Under the pieces are notes generated by a model. It was not told the DNA's origin. It searched no databases and saw only the letters and a list, made by a program, of their open reading frames with translations. 64,000 bases of DNA from Terrimonas sp. (GTDB taxonomy: Bacteria; Bacteroidota; Bacteroidia; Chitinophagales; Chitinophagaceae): the NCBI GenBank assembly GCA_016125075.1, contig WGMO01000010.1:235067-299066 (forward strand), given 5' to 3'. Below, in pieces: positions 38,014 to 47,900 of this stretch (position 1 is its first letter; every line of letters starts with the position of its first letter). The position numbers and the translations under genes were made by a program.

Positions 38014-38444
38014 CCCTTTCTTCGAATAATAGCAACGGTTAGACGGCTAACACAAACCAGTTTATCCTTGTCATTATAAATCCTGATATCCCAGACATGG
38101 GTGGTGGCGCCAAGATGGAGGGGTTTCGCAATCCCTTTCACAAAACCCTCTTTAGCACTCCGGATGTGGTTGGCATTGATCTCCAGCCCCACACAATAGA
38201 ATTTTTGGTGATCAATCACCAGGGCTGACCCCACACTTCCCAGGGTCTCTGCAAGGACACAGGAAGCACCCCCATGCAATAAGCCATAGGGCTGTTTTGT
38301 ACGCTGGTCGACTGGCAGGGTAGCACTAATAAAATCCTCTCCAATCTCCTTCCACTCAATACCCAGGAAATCGGCCATGGTATTTTCGCCGAGAAGTTTT
38401 ATTTTTTCAATACTGAATTCCTTATCAAACCATATTGGCATCAT
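38010..38444 (-). CDS. Hotdog-fold thioesterase (PaaI/MenI type)
   Basis: A 144-residue hotdog-fold enzyme. The PaaI/4HBT-type core GLLHGGASCVLAETLGSVGS carries the catalytic acid, and the C-terminal pattern VWDIRIYNDKDKLVCVSRLT is typical. It may be the 1,4-dihydroxy-2-naphthoyl-CoA hydrolase of menaquinone synthesis or a phenylacetyl-CoA-type thioesterase. Sequence alone does not decide. It starts 4 bp after coaD and is co-transcribed with it. ATG 38441 is an alternative start. Confidence 0.85.
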   Translation of the reverse strand: MMPIWFDKEFSIEKIKLLGENTMADFLGIEWKEIGEDFISATLPVDQRTKQPYGLLHGGASCVLAETLGSVGSALVIDHQKFYCVGLEINANHIRSAKEGFVKGIAKPLHLGATTHVWDIRIYNDKDKLVCVSRLTVAIIRRKG

Positions 38445-38448
38445 AAAC

Positions 38449-38916
38449 TTAGGCTAAAGAAGCGGCTACAAGATCCGGTAAAAAAGCGCTGGCATTACCG
38501 CCATTCCTGATAATATCCCTTACAATCGTGGAGGCTACCGAAGTGTATTTAGGTTCCCCGGTTAGGAAAATGGTCTCAATATGCTTATCCAGTTGCCGGT
38601 TTGCATCTGCAATTGTTTTTTCATACTCGAAATCACTCACATAGCGGATCCCCCTCAGGATGAACCGGGCATTAATTTTGTTGCAAAAATTAATCGTAAG
38701 TCCTTCATAGATGGCACCCGATACTTTTGGCTCATCCTGAAATATCTTTTCAATCCACTCCAATCTTTTTTCTGCAGAAAACATGGGGACTTTTCCCGTG
38801 TTGGTACCAATGCCTACAATTATTTTATCAAATAAAGGCAATGCCCTGGTGATGATATCCACATGACCCAATGTAACAGGATCAAAAGTGCCGGGAAACA
38901 AACAGATTCGTTGCAT
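38449..38916 (-). CDS. coaD: Pantetheine-phosphate adenylyltransferase
   Basis: The penultimate step of coenzyme A synthesis. The nucleotidyltransferase motif PGTFDPVTLGHVDI at the N-terminus and the late STIVRDIIRNGG are characteristic. The 155-residue length matches CoaD. It lies in a minus-strand run pyrR-pyrB-coaD-thioesterase with short gaps. Confidence 0.95.
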   Translation of the reverse strand: MQRICLFPGTFDPVTLGHVDIITRALPLFDKIIVGIGTNTGKVPMFSAEKRLEWIEKIFQDEPKVSGAIYEGLTINFCNKINARFILRGIRYVSDFEYEKTIADANRQLDKHIETIFLTGEPKYTSVASTIVRDIIRNGGNASAFLPDLVAASLA

Positions 38917-38984
38917 ATAAAAAATTTTCAGCGTTGGGTTGTTTTCCGGTTCTAAGATGGGATTTATATATTAAATAGCGAAAA

Positions 38985-39911
38985 TTAATTCTGCCGGTTG
39001 GATAAGAGGTATAAAACCGCCATCCGAACAGCCACACCGTTCTCAACCTGTTGCAGCACCAGCGATTGTTTACTGTCTGCCACATCGCTGTCAAGTTCCA
39101 CGCCCCGGTTGATCGGACCCGGATGCATAATGGTGATGGTCTTATTTAGACTGTCGAGTAATCGCCTATTGATGCCGTATGCCAGGCTATACTCCCGCAA
39201 CGAGGAAAATAAGACCTGGTTTTGCCTTTCCAACTGTATCCTTAACACGTTTGCTACATCACACCACTCCAAAGCTTTTCGAAGATTATATTCCACCTTA
39301 ACACCAAAGGCCTCCCGGATATATTTGGGGATCAGCGTGGGTGGTCCGCAGACAATGACTTCTGCCCCCATTTTTTTCAACAGGTATATATTGCTTTGTG
39401 CGACCCGGCTATGCATGATATCCCCAATAATAGCAACTTTGACTCCTTCCAACTGACCTAACCTTTCTTTGATCGACAAAGCGTCGAGTAAGGCCTGGGT
39501 GGGATGCTCATTTACCCCATCACCCGCATTGATAATGGCGGCAGGAATATGTTTGGCCAGGAAATGAGGAGCTCCGCTGGCACTATGGCGCATCACAACC
39601 ATATCCACTTTCATGGATAAGATATTGTTTACCGTATCCAGCAGCGTTTCCCCTTTTGAAACGGAGGATCCCGAGGCAGAAAAATTGATGGTATCGGCAG
39701 ATAAACGCTTTTCTGCCAGCTCAAAGGAAATGCGGGTACGGGTAGAATTCTCGTAAAAGAGATTCACGATGGTCACATCCCGTAAGGAGGGTACTTTTTT
39801 GATGGGTCGCTGTAAAACTTCTTTGAATTGCTCTGCTGTCTGTAAAATAGTCTGGATGTCCTCTTTGGTCAGGTCTTTAATGCCCAGCAAGTGTTTGGTA
39901 GAAAGGCTCAT
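38985..39911 (-). CDS. pyrB: Aspartate carbamoyltransferase, catalytic subunit
   Basis: Commits carbamoyl phosphate to pyrimidine synthesis. The carbamoyl-phosphate motif NSTRTRISFE, the HPTQALLDAL motif and the C-terminal HPGPINRGVE loop are all present. The length of 308 residues is normal. No regulatory PyrI gene is adjacent, which suggests a PyrI-independent enzyme. It lies 123 bp downstream of pyrR. Confidence 0.96.
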   Translation of the reverse strand: MSLSTKHLLGIKDLTKEDIQTILQTAEQFKEVLQRPIKKVPSLRDVTIVNLFYENSTRTRISFELAEKRLSADTINFSASGSSVSKGETLLDTVNNILSMKVDMVVMRHSASGAPHFLAKHIPAAIINAGDGVNEHPTQALLDALSIKERLGQLEGVKVAIIGDIMHSRVAQSNIYLLKKMGAEVIVCGPPTLIPKYIREAFGVKVEYNLRKALEWCDVANVLRIQLERQNQVLFSSLREYSLAYGINRRLLDSLNKTITIMHPGPINRGVELDSDVADSKQSLVLQQVENGVAVRMAVLYLLSNRQN

Positions 39912-40034
39912 TAAAGTGCGAAGATAATAGAAATTCGCATATGAAAATTTAAATCGGCAGATTCAAAAAAAGGAAACCAGGGGATCTGGTATTGCGCCGC
40001 CAGGTTGGGTCATCAGCGCACTGTGTACGATAGA

Positions 40035-40559
40035 TCAGTCCAGGATTGCCACTTCCTCTTTCTGATCCCGTTCTTTCCAAAAGACCTTTACTTTCTGGGT
40101 AATAATGGAATCAATGGCTTTTCCCGTAAAATCAGGCTGGATGGGAAGTTGCCGGCTGAAACGGCGGTCGATCAGGATACAAAGCTCCACTTTGGCTGGC
40201 CGGCCAAAAGCCAGTAAAGCATCTAAAGCTGCCCGGATTGTTCGACCGGTATGCAATACATCATCGATCAGAATCACCCTTTTATTTTCGAGGCTGAAAG
40301 CCAGATCCGTCTGGTTGGGGACATGGAGTTCATTCCGGATATCATCCCGGTAAAAAGTAATATCGAGTTTGCCATAATGAATGGAACGGCCAGGCAGCAT
40401 ATTGCTGATCTCTTCCATGATCCTATCCGAAAAAAACACACCCCTGGGTTGCAAACCGATCAATACCAAATCGTCGGGATCAGTATTGTTTTCCAATACC
40501 TGGTGGCTCAGGCGTTTGATCGTGATCGCCAGTTGCTGCTCATTCAAAATCGTCTTCAC
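40035..40559 (-). CDS. pyrR: PyrR: pyrimidine operon regulator / uracil phosphoribosyltransferase
   Basis: A 174-residue PRTase-fold protein. The PRPP motif VILIDDVLHTGRTIRAAL is diagnostic of PyrR, along with IGLQPRGVFFSDRI and LIDRRFSRQLPIQPDFTGK. I start at GTG 40559 (MKTILNEQQLAITIKRLSHQ), which matches PyrR N-termini. The longer frame to 40679 covers the promoter. It heads the run with pyrB. In Firmicutes PyrR binds a leader RNA, but here the leader between promoter and start appears to be only a few bases, so attenuation at its own gene is unlikely. Confidence 0.9.
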   Translation of the reverse strand: MKTILNEQQLAITIKRLSHQVLENNTDPDDLVLIGLQPRGVFFSDRIMEEISNMLPGRSIHYGKLDITFYRDDIRNELHVPNQTDLAFSLENKRVILIDDVLHTGRTIRAALDALLAFGRPAKVELCILIDRRFSRQLPIQPDFTGKAIDSIITQKVKVFWKERDQKEEVAILD

Positions 40560-40572
40560 TTGAAAATTTTTA

Positions 40573-40604
40573 TAAAAATAGCGATAGAATCGTTTAAATT
40601 CAAA
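40573..40604 (-). promoter_or_regulatory. Promoter of the pyrR operon
   Basis: On the minus strand, TTTG (complement of 40604-40601), a 20-bp spacer, then TATTTTTA (complement of 40580-40573). This is the Bacteroidota TTTG-N20-TAnnTTTG arrangement with one mismatch. It ends 13 bp before the GTG start of pyrR, which also supports that start. Confidence 0.55.
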
Positions 40605-40706
40605 ATCAAGCTCATATACGGTTTTTCCTGTTTTCCTGACCGCATTTCGGGGTCTGGCTTCAAATTTGCATTTTTGCAATACCTGCGTTAAAATTCAACA
40701 TAGAAT

Positions 40707-43700
40707 ATGAAAAAAAACCTACTTAAAAGCCTCAAAATATCGGGTATAATCCTTTTTGCATTGGTTTTGATGGCTTTTGCCACCCCCTTCCTCTTCAAGA
40801 AAAAAATCATTGCGGTCGTAAAAAATGAGATCAATAATAATGTCAACGCCAAGGTTGACTTTAGTGGATTCAGTATATCCCTCTTCAGACATTTCCCGCA
40901 GGTATCCCTGAAAATGGAAAATCTTTATATCAGGGGAGCCGGCGAATTTGAAAAAGACACGTTGATGTCCACCAAGGACCTTGACCTTTCCGTGAACCTG
41001 ATCAGTTTCTTTAAAGGATCGGCCATCAGGATCACTGCTTTTGAATTGGATGAACCCCGTTTTCACCTGTTGGTGAATAAAGACGGAAGGGCCAATTGGG
41101 ATATCACTAAAACCAGCGCTTCGGGAGATACCAGCCAGTCAGAGGATGTTTTCAAAATTAATCTGGCGAAATATACCATCAAGAACGGTTATTTGTTTTA
41201 TCAGGATGTTAGCGCAGATATGCAGGCAGAAATCATCAATTTTTATCACAAAGGAAGCGGTGACCTGATGGCTGAAACATTTCAATTAGCGACCCAGACC
41301 CAGGCGGATGCGGTTTATTTCAATTATGGCGGTATCCCTTATTTGTCCGGTAACAAGACGACCGTTAACGCCAGGATTGATGCCGACATTAATAAAAACA
41401 AATATGGGTTTCAACAGGCCGACATACAAGTCAATAACCTGAAGTTAAGTGCGGACGGATTCTTCCAGTTGGAAAATGACAGTACGTATAATATGGATTT
41501 GCAATTTGCTTCCCCGTCTAATGACTTTAAAGATATACTGTCGCTCATCCCGGCTGTTTATAAAAAAGATTTTGCAACGATTAAAACAAGCGGAACGGCC
41601 CTTTTCAAAGGGTTTGTCAAAGGCAGGTACAGCCCACAGCAAATGCCCGCTTATGATGTTGACCTGCAGGTGAACAATGGATCTTTCCAGTATCCTGATC
41701 TCCCGAAACCCGTTCAGCAAATACAGCTGGCCCTGAAAGCCAGTAACCCGGATGGCTTACCGGATCATGCGGTTATTGATATTTCAAAAGGGCATATAGA
41801 AATGGATAATAAGCCATTTGATTTCCGGCTCTTGTTTAGAAACCCCGAAACGGTACAATACCTGGATGCAGCGATAAAAGGCAATATAGATCTTGCAGAG
41901 ATCAACAAATTTATCAAGCTGGAAAATAATACCAAACTTTCCGGTCTCCTGGCTGCCGATGCTTTTGCAAAAGGGAACCTGTCTGCAATCCAACAACAGG
42001 AGGGCGCTTTTTCTGCAGGTGGCTTTTTTAATATCAGCCGTCTTTTTTATTCGGCCAATGATTTTCCGGAGCCCATTCAAAATGGGAATATCAAAGCAGC
42101 TATCACCAACAAAGGAGGAATGGCAGACCAAACAACCATCAACATTCCTTCCGGTCATATAGAATTAGGAAAAGACCCTTTTGATTTCGCGATCACGATC
42201 AGCAACCCGGTTACAAATATCAATTTTGACGGATCGGCAAAAGGCAGTTTCTCCCTGAACAATATCCAACAGTTTACCCAACTGGAAAAAGGGACTTCCA
42301 TAAACGGGTTACTCAATGCAGCGCTTGCATTCAAAGGCAACAGATCGATGATAGAGAAAAATGAATACGACAAATTGCAATTAACCGGAGATCTTAATCT
42401 CTCCGATCTTAGGTATACTTCAACGGCCTACCCTTCCGGAATCAATATAAAAAGCACAAAACTGCTTTTCAATCCCGCCAATATCAGTCTCAATAATCTT
42501 GATGGAAATTACCTGGGCACCCATTTCTCTGCAAACGGCACACTGGATAACCTATTGGGCTATCTGATGGGTAAACAAACACTGAACGGCGTATTGAATG
42601 CCAGCGCCGATCAAATGAACTTAAATGACTGGATGGGGACCGGGGGCAGTACGGATACCCTTGCCGCCACCCATACGGAACCCTTCCTTGTACCCGCCAA
42701 CATCAATCTAATACTCAATGCCAGGGCGGGGTCCGTACGATATGATAAAGTGGCCTACAACCAAATCAATGGCAGGCTGGTAATGGCCGATGAAACGATA
42801 AAACTGGAAAATGTAAAAACCAGTGCATTGGATGGTGACATGACTTTTAACGGGTCATATGCTACAAAAGACTCCAAAAAAGATCCCGCCATCAGTATCC
42901 AATATGATATCAACAATGTCGATGTTCAAAAAGCATTTTTTGCCTTCAATACCATTCAGCAACTGATGCCAATCGGACAGTTCATTGCAGGGCGCTTATC
43001 TTCCGAACTGTCTATGACCGGCCACCTGAATGGCAGTATGGTTCCGGAAATCAATACTCTGACGGGGAAAGGAAATTTCCTCCTGATCGAAGGCGTATTA
43101 AGCAAATTCAAGCCTCTTGAAAAAATTGCAGGTCTTTTACAAATTGATGACCTGAAAGGCATTTCCTTAAAAGACATTAAAAATTATATTGAATTTGCCA
43201 ATGGCAAGGTACTGGTTAAACCTTTTACCGTTAAGGTGAAAGACATAGAGATGGAGATTGGAGGGCTTCATGGCATCGATCAAAGTATTGACTATATCGT
43301 GCAGATGAAAGTCCCTCGTAAGTATTTAGGGACCCAGGGCAATTCACTGATCAACGATCTGGCTGCCAGGGCTACGGCAAAGGGCATACCGGTAAAACTC
43401 GAAGATATTGTAAACCTGACCCTGAAGGTGGGAGGAAGCATCAGCAACCCTACGGTCAGTACCGAGTTGAAAGATGTTGCCGGCAATGCCGCAGATGCTA
43501 TGAAAGAACAGGCCACCGCCTTTGCACAACAAAAGATCGACAGTGCAAAAAACACTTTGAAAGATTCCGCCAACAGTATCAGGAAAGAGATCACGAATGA
43601 CCTGAAAAACGAAATCAGAAACCAGCTTTTCGGAAAAGACTCCCTTGCAGGATCAGACAGTACGAAAGCCAATACCCTGGATAATGGTAAAAAGAAAGCA

Positions 43701-43787
43701 GAACAAACCATTAAAAACACTTTTAACAAATTGCTCAATAAGAAAAAAAATACGCCGGCAGATACTACAAAAAATAATTTTCCATAA
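40707..43787 (+). CDS. AsmA-family giant envelope protein
   Basis: A 1026-residue protein with one N-terminal transmembrane anchor (residues ~8-30, ISGIILFALVLMAFATPF) and a very long beta-rich body typical of AsmA/TamB-like proteins. The AsmA start is KVDFSGFSISLFRHFPQVSL with NLYIRG. The later repeated blocks around FDFAITISNPVTNINFDGSA suggest repeating beta-taco units. An AsmA_2-like C-terminal domain is followed by a Lys/Asn-rich tail. Such proteins are thought to carry phospholipids between membranes. It is divergent from pyrR. Confidence 0.85.
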   Translation: MKKNLLKSLKISGIILFALVLMAFATPFLFKKKIIAVVKNEINNNVNAKVDFSGFSISLFRHFPQVSLKMENLYIRGAGEFEKDTLMSTKDLDLSVNLISFFKGSAIRITAFELDEPRFHLLVNKDGRANWDITKTSASGDTSQSEDVFKINLAKYTIKNGYLFYQDVSADMQAEIINFYHKGSGDLMAETFQLATQTQADAVYFNYGGIPYLSGNKTTVNARIDADINKNKYGFQQADIQVNNLKLSADGFFQLENDSTYNMDLQFASPSNDFKDILSLIPAVYKKDFATIKTSGTALFKGFVKGRYSPQQMPAYDVDLQVNNGSFQYPDLPKPVQQIQLALKASNPDGLPDHAVIDISKGHIEMDNKPFDFRLLFRNPETVQYLDAAIKGNIDLAEINKFIKLENNTKLSGLLAADAFAKGNLSAIQQQEGAFSAGGFFNISRLFYSANDFPEPIQNGNIKAAITNKGGMADQTTINIPSGHIELGKDPFDFAITISNPVTNINFDGSAKGSFSLNNIQQFTQLEKGTSINGLLNAALAFKGNRSMIEKNEYDKLQLTGDLNLSDLRYTSTAYPSGINIKSTKLLFNPANISLNNLDGNYLGTHFSANGTLDNLLGYLMGKQTLNGVLNASADQMNLNDWMGTGGSTDTLAATHTEPFLVPANINLILNARAGSVRYDKVAYNQINGRLVMADETIKLENVKTSALDGDMTFNGSYATKDSKKDPAISIQYDINNVDVQKAFFAFNTIQQLMPIGQFIAGRLSSELSMTGHLNGSMVPEINTLTGKGNFLLIEGVLSKFKPLEKIAGLLQIDDLKGISLKDIKNYIEFANGKVLVKPFTVKVKDIEMEIGGLHGIDQSIDYIVQMKVPRKYLGTQGNSLINDLAARATAKGIPVKLEDIVNLTLKVGGSISNPTVSTELKDVAGNAADAMKEQATAFAQQKIDSAKNTLKDSANSIRKEITNDLKNEIRNQLFGKDSLAGSDSTKANTLDNGKKKAEQTIKNTFNKLLNKKKNTPADTTKNNFP

Positions 43788-43829
43788 ACTACTCGATCTC
43801 TCAATATCGTACGGATAAAAAAATGACAA

Positions 43830-43859
43830 TTTGATAACATTACCCTTGTAATAACATTG
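43830..43859 (+). promoter_or_regulatory. Candidate promoter of the PiT transporter gene
   Basis: TTTG at 43830-43833, an 18-bp spacer, then TAACATTG at 43852-43859 (one mismatch to TAnnTTTG). It ends 25 bp before the ATG. Confidence 0.4.
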
Positions 43860-43884
43860 GTTTCTTTACAGCGGAAATCAATAG

Positions 43885-46122
43885 ATGATGGGTTTTTTAC
43901 TCTTTTTAGTAGTCATTCTTTTTTTACTGGCCGTTACAGACCTGATTGTAGGCGTTAGCAATGATGCTGTCAACTTCCTGAACTCAGCAATCGGGAGTAA
44001 AGTGGCAAAGTTCAAAACGATTATCATCATCGCAGCTGCCGGTGTCATCATCGGATCTGTTTTTTCCAGCGGCATCATGGAAATTGCACGGACCGGCATT
44101 TTTCATCCCCAGTATTTCACTTTTGATAAACTGATGTGGATATTCCTGTCGGTCATGCTCACAGATATTGTATTGCTGGATATTTTCAATACACTCGGAC
44201 TACCGACTTCCACAACCGTTTCTATCGTATTTGAATTATTGGGAGCGGCCATGGTAACCGGCATCATCGTATCTTTTGAGAATAAGGCCCCGGTGAATGA
44301 AATGATGAAATATATCAATGCCGAAAGCGTTCTCACCATCATATCCGGAATATTCCTTTCCATCATTATCGCATTCACCGCCGGCATCATCATACAATAC
44401 CTCTGCAGGCTGGTCTTTTCTTTTAACTATGAAGACAAATTGAACCGCTATGGCGCCCCTTTTGCCGGAATCGGCATTACGTCGATCATCTATTTCCTGC
44501 TGATTAAGGGCTTAAAAGGCACTACTCTTCTAAATGAACCCACGAATGAATGGATTTCATCCCATACCCTCGTCATACTGGGCATCCTGTTTATTGCCGG
44601 CACCCTGCTGGCAAAAATATTTCAGGTAAAAGTCCGTCTCAACCCGTTGAAACTGGTTGTCCTCATGGGTACCTTTTCCCTGGCGATGGCCTTTGCCGGA
44701 AATGACCTGGTCAATTTTATCGGGGTACCCATCACCGGTTTCCTGGCTTTTGAGAACTGGCATGCTTCCGGCATACCGGCTGACCAGTTATACCAGGATT
44801 ACCTGGCCAGTAATAATGTAATAGTGCCCAATTATATGCTCCTGATAGCAGGGATCATTATGGCACTTACCTTATGGTTAAGCGCAAAAGCCAAAAAAGT
44901 AACGGAGACCGAGGTCAGTCTTGGCAGTCAGCAGGAAGGTGAAGAAAAATTCCAGCCCAATGCGGTTTCAAGAAGTATTGTAAAATCTTCCCTCCTCCTG
45001 GGTAACCTGTTTTCTGCCATCCTGCCCAAATCGATGTTCAAGTATTATGATCTCAGTTTTGAAAAAAGCAAGATCCGGCAGGCTACAGTTGTTCAGGATA
45101 AGCCCGCATTTGACCTGTTGAGGGCTTCGGCCAACCTCGTGATTGCGAGTATCCTGATCGCTGCCGCCACATCCCTCAAACTTCCTTTATCAACCACCTA
45201 TGTTTCCTTTATGGTAGCGATGGGTACTTCACTGGCCGACAAAGCCTGGGGCAGGGAAACAGCTGTGTACCGGGTTGCCGGTGTTCTGAGTGTCATTGGC
45301 GGATGGTTTATCACAGCGATTATTGCCTTTTCAGTAGCCGGGCTGATGGCCTTAATCCTGAACAAGGGGGGAATTATTGCAACGATCATCATGCTGGCCG
45401 TGGTCGCCTTCTATATTATTTTTTCACATATAAAATTCTACCGAAAAGAAAAAAAAGCAAAGGAAAAATCGGGGAAACTCAATTTACTGGAACCGGAGGA
45501 TGCAGATATCTTTGAAAGCAATAAAAAGAGAGTAACCGAAAATCTGAAAGAGTTAAACCATGAATATGGACAGGTTTTACTGGCCTTAAAGAACAACGAT
45601 ATAGCGGTCCTTGAAACCACCCATAAAAAATTAAAAGAACTGGAAGAATTTGGTTTCAAATTAAGAGCCCAGAGTATCCGGTATATAAAAAGCCTGAAGA
45701 CGGATGATATCAAATCCGCGCAAATCCTGCTCTACAGCTCCGATCTTATCCAGGACCTCACCGATTCCATCGTCAATATGAGCGAAGAATGTATCCACTA
45801 TATGCGTAACCTTCACCGGAGACCGGACAATGATTTCATAAAAGTAGTGGAAGAACTGCGCTTTAAAATGGATAGCTTTTTCAGTATCATCCGCGACTAC
45901 CTTCGCAATAACAATTTTGAACAAATCGATTACATCAAGATCGCCAGGGACGATGTGCGAACATTTATCAATACCCAACTGGATAAACAGATCGGTATTA
46001 TCCAGGTTAAAAAAACCGGCACCAAACAGGCCATCCTGGAAACCAATATCCTTTTGCAGAGCAGGGATATCCTGGCGGTTTCCCTGCGGATCCTGAAAAT
46101 GTTCAGAAAATACCTGCAATAA
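43885..46122 (+). CDS. PiT family inorganic phosphate transporter with PhoU-like C-terminal domain
   Basis: A 745-residue inner-membrane protein with about 12 hydrophobic segments. The PiT half-signatures are GVSNDAVNFLNSAIGSK near the N-terminus and AGNDLVNFIGVPITG in the middle, which is the duplicated GANDVANA-like motif. The last ~200 residues are soluble, helical and PhoU-like (for example ENLKELNHEYGQVLLALKNN). This fused layout is usual in Bacteroidota. Ion coupling (H+ or Na+) cannot be told. ATG 43888 is an alternative start. Confidence 0.92.
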   Translation: MMGFLLFLVVILFLLAVTDLIVGVSNDAVNFLNSAIGSKVAKFKTIIIIAAAGVIIGSVFSSGIMEIARTGIFHPQYFTFDKLMWIFLSVMLTDIVLLDIFNTLGLPTSTTVSIVFELLGAAMVTGIIVSFENKAPVNEMMKYINAESVLTIISGIFLSIIIAFTAGIIIQYLCRLVFSFNYEDKLNRYGAPFAGIGITSIIYFLLIKGLKGTTLLNEPTNEWISSHTLVILGILFIAGTLLAKIFQVKVRLNPLKLVVLMGTFSLAMAFAGNDLVNFIGVPITGFLAFENWHASGIPADQLYQDYLASNNVIVPNYMLLIAGIIMALTLWLSAKAKKVTETEVSLGSQQEGEEKFQPNAVSRSIVKSSLLLGNLFSAILPKSMFKYYDLSFEKSKIRQATVVQDKPAFDLLRASANLVIASILIAAATSLKLPLSTTYVSFMVAMGTSLADKAWGRETAVYRVAGVLSVIGGWFITAIIAFSVAGLMALILNKGGIIATIIMLAVVAFYIIFSHIKFYRKEKKAKEKSGKLNLLEPEDADIFESNKKRVTENLKELNHEYGQVLLALKNNDIAVLETTHKKLKELEEFGFKLRAQSIRYIKSLKTDDIKSAQILLYSSDLIQDLTDSIVNMSEECIHYMRNLHRRPDNDFIKVVEELRFKMDSFFSIIRDYLRNNNFEQIDYIKIARDDVRTFINTQLDKQIGIIQVKKTGTKQAILETNILLQSRDILAVSLRILKMFRKYLQ

Positions 46123-46126
46123 AAAA

Positions 46127-46147
46127 CCGGTCTTTTGAAAAGACCGG
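46127..46147 (-). terminator. Rho-independent terminator of pruA
   Basis: CCGGTCTTTT (46127-46136) and AAAAGACCGG (46138-46147) form a perfect 10-bp stem with a single-base loop. Read on the minus strand it is followed by six T. It also lies at the end of the convergent PiT gene. Confidence 0.85.
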
Positions 46148-46192
46148 CCTGATTGTATCGTACTGACCCCTCAATGAATGATGGACCGGAGA

Positions 46193-47824
46193 TTATTTTT
46201 CCTGCATGAAAGGATACCGGTAATCTGTGGGGGGATTAAAGGTCTCCTTGATAGTTCTCGCACTCAGCCAACGGTAAAGATTCAGGATCGAACCTGCTTT
46301 ATCATTGGTTCCACTGGCCCTGGCACCTCCAAAAGGCTGCTGTCCGACAACTGCACCTGTGGGTTTATCATTGATATAAAAATTCCCGGCTGCATTCCGC
46401 AGTTTTTGGGTAGCCAGTTCTACGGCATTCCTGTCCTGGGCAATGATAGATCCCGTTAAGGCATAGGGAGATGTTTCATTTAACAGATCCAGGGTTTTTT
46501 CAAAACTATTGGCAGGGTAAACATATATCGTCAATACCGGTCCGAAAATCTCTTCACACATCGTGATATATTTCGGGTTTTTTGCTTCTATCACTGTGGG
46601 CTCAATAAAATACCCTTTTTTCTTATCGCATTTACCTCCCACCAGCACTTCAGCTTTAGGGTCTGCTTTGGCATTATCAATATAGGTTTTGATCTTATCA
46701 AAACTTTTTTCATCAATCACGGCATTGATAAAATTCGAAAAATCCTCGACTGTTCCCATTTTGAAACTCCTGACCCCTGCTACCAGTTTCTTCTTTACTT
46801 CATCGGCGATATTGTTGGGGATATAGGCTCTTGAAGCGGCAGAACATTTTTGACCCTGGTATTCAAATGCGCCCCGCAATAATGCAGTGACCAGTACATC
46901 CACATCTGCTGATTTATGGGCCATTACAAAATCTTTCCCACCTGTCTCACCAACGATCCTTGGATAGGATTTATAGCGGCCCATATTCGCACCGATCGTT
47001 TTCCACATATAATTAAACACCCCGGTAGAGCCTGTAAAATGGACCCCGGCAAAATCAGGATGTGTAAAACAGATATTCCCCAGGGTAGGCCCATCCACAT
47101 ACACAAGATTGATCACCCCATCCGGCAGCCCCGCCTCTTTCAGGATACGCATAAACATTTGCGCCGAATAGATTTGTGTATGTGCTGCTTTCCATACCAC
47201 GGTATTTCCGCACATCGCTGCACTGGTGGGGAGGTTTCCCCCAATCGCCGTGAAATTGAAGGGGGTGATGGCCAGTACGAACCCTTCCAGGGGGCGGTAC
47301 TCCATCCTGTTATGGATACCTGCACTGCTAACAGGCTGTTGTTTGTAAATCTCGCTTAAGAAGTGAACATTGAAACGAAGGAAATCAATCAGCTCACAGG
47401 CACTGTCAATTTCTGCCTGGAAAGGATTTTTGCTCTGGCCCAGCATGGTGGTGCCATTGATATAGGCCCGGTATTTTGTTGCCAGCAGGTCGGCCGCTTT
47501 TAAAAATATATGCGCGCGGTTCTCCCAGCTCATAGAAGCCCAACCGTCCTTAGCAGCCAGGGCGGCATCAATGGCCTGCTGTACATGTTTACCTTCTCCT
47601 TCATAATAATAACCCAGGGTATGCGCTAATTCGTGCGGAGGGTGCAAAGCCAGCTTGGTCCTGGTCCGCACTTCTTTTCCCCCAATATACATGGGTATAT
47701 CGGCCACCTGGCTTTTCAGTTCGGCCAGGGCCGCCTTCAGTTTTATTCTTTCTGAAGATCCGGGGGCATAATTTAATACCGGCTCATTGGCAGGCATCGG
47801 GTAAGAGAAATATCCTAAGTTCAT
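46193..47824 (-). CDS. pruA: L-glutamate gamma-semialdehyde dehydrogenase (delta-1-pyrroline-5-carboxylate dehydrogenase)
   Basis: Second step of proline catabolism, oxidising glutamate semialdehyde to glutamate with NAD. The aldehyde dehydrogenase catalytic glutamate lies in RIVGETGGKDF and the nucleophilic cysteine in YQGQKCSAASR. The 543-residue length and the N-terminal NEPVLNYAPGSSER fit the monofunctional PruA1 type. PutA-like proline dehydrogenase is not adjacent. The start is ATG 47824 (MNLGYFSYPMPANEP). Confidence 0.94.
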   Translation of the reverse strand: MNLGYFSYPMPANEPVLNYAPGSSERIKLKAALAELKSQVADIPMYIGGKEVRTRTKLALHPPHELAHTLGYYYEGEGKHVQQAIDAALAAKDGWASMSWENRAHIFLKAADLLATKYRAYINGTTMLGQSKNPFQAEIDSACELIDFLRFNVHFLSEIYKQQPVSSAGIHNRMEYRPLEGFVLAITPFNFTAIGGNLPTSAAMCGNTVVWKAAHTQIYSAQMFMRILKEAGLPDGVINLVYVDGPTLGNICFTHPDFAGVHFTGSTGVFNYMWKTIGANMGRYKSYPRIVGETGGKDFVMAHKSADVDVLVTALLRGAFEYQGQKCSAASRAYIPNNIADEVKKKLVAGVRSFKMGTVEDFSNFINAVIDEKSFDKIKTYIDNAKADPKAEVLVGGKCDKKKGYFIEPTVIEAKNPKYITMCEEIFGPVLTIYVYPANSFEKTLDLLNETSPYALTGSIIAQDRNAVELATQKLRNAAGNFYINDKPTGAVVGQQPFGGARASGTNDKAGSILNLYRWLSARTIKETFNPPTDYRYPFMQEK

Positions 47825-47900
47825 GGTCAGTGATTTGAAAATATAAAAATTCGGTTCTTTAGATTTTTTGTCAAAAAGGATTCCCGTTCTTATCGGTTGA

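Noticed and set aside
40680..40706. Longer pyrR start at 40679 placing it almost back-to-back with the AsmA gene
   Set aside because: The GTG at 40559 matches PyrR N-termini and sits just behind a Bacteroidota promoter. The extra 40 residues are basic/aromatic and unlike PyrR.
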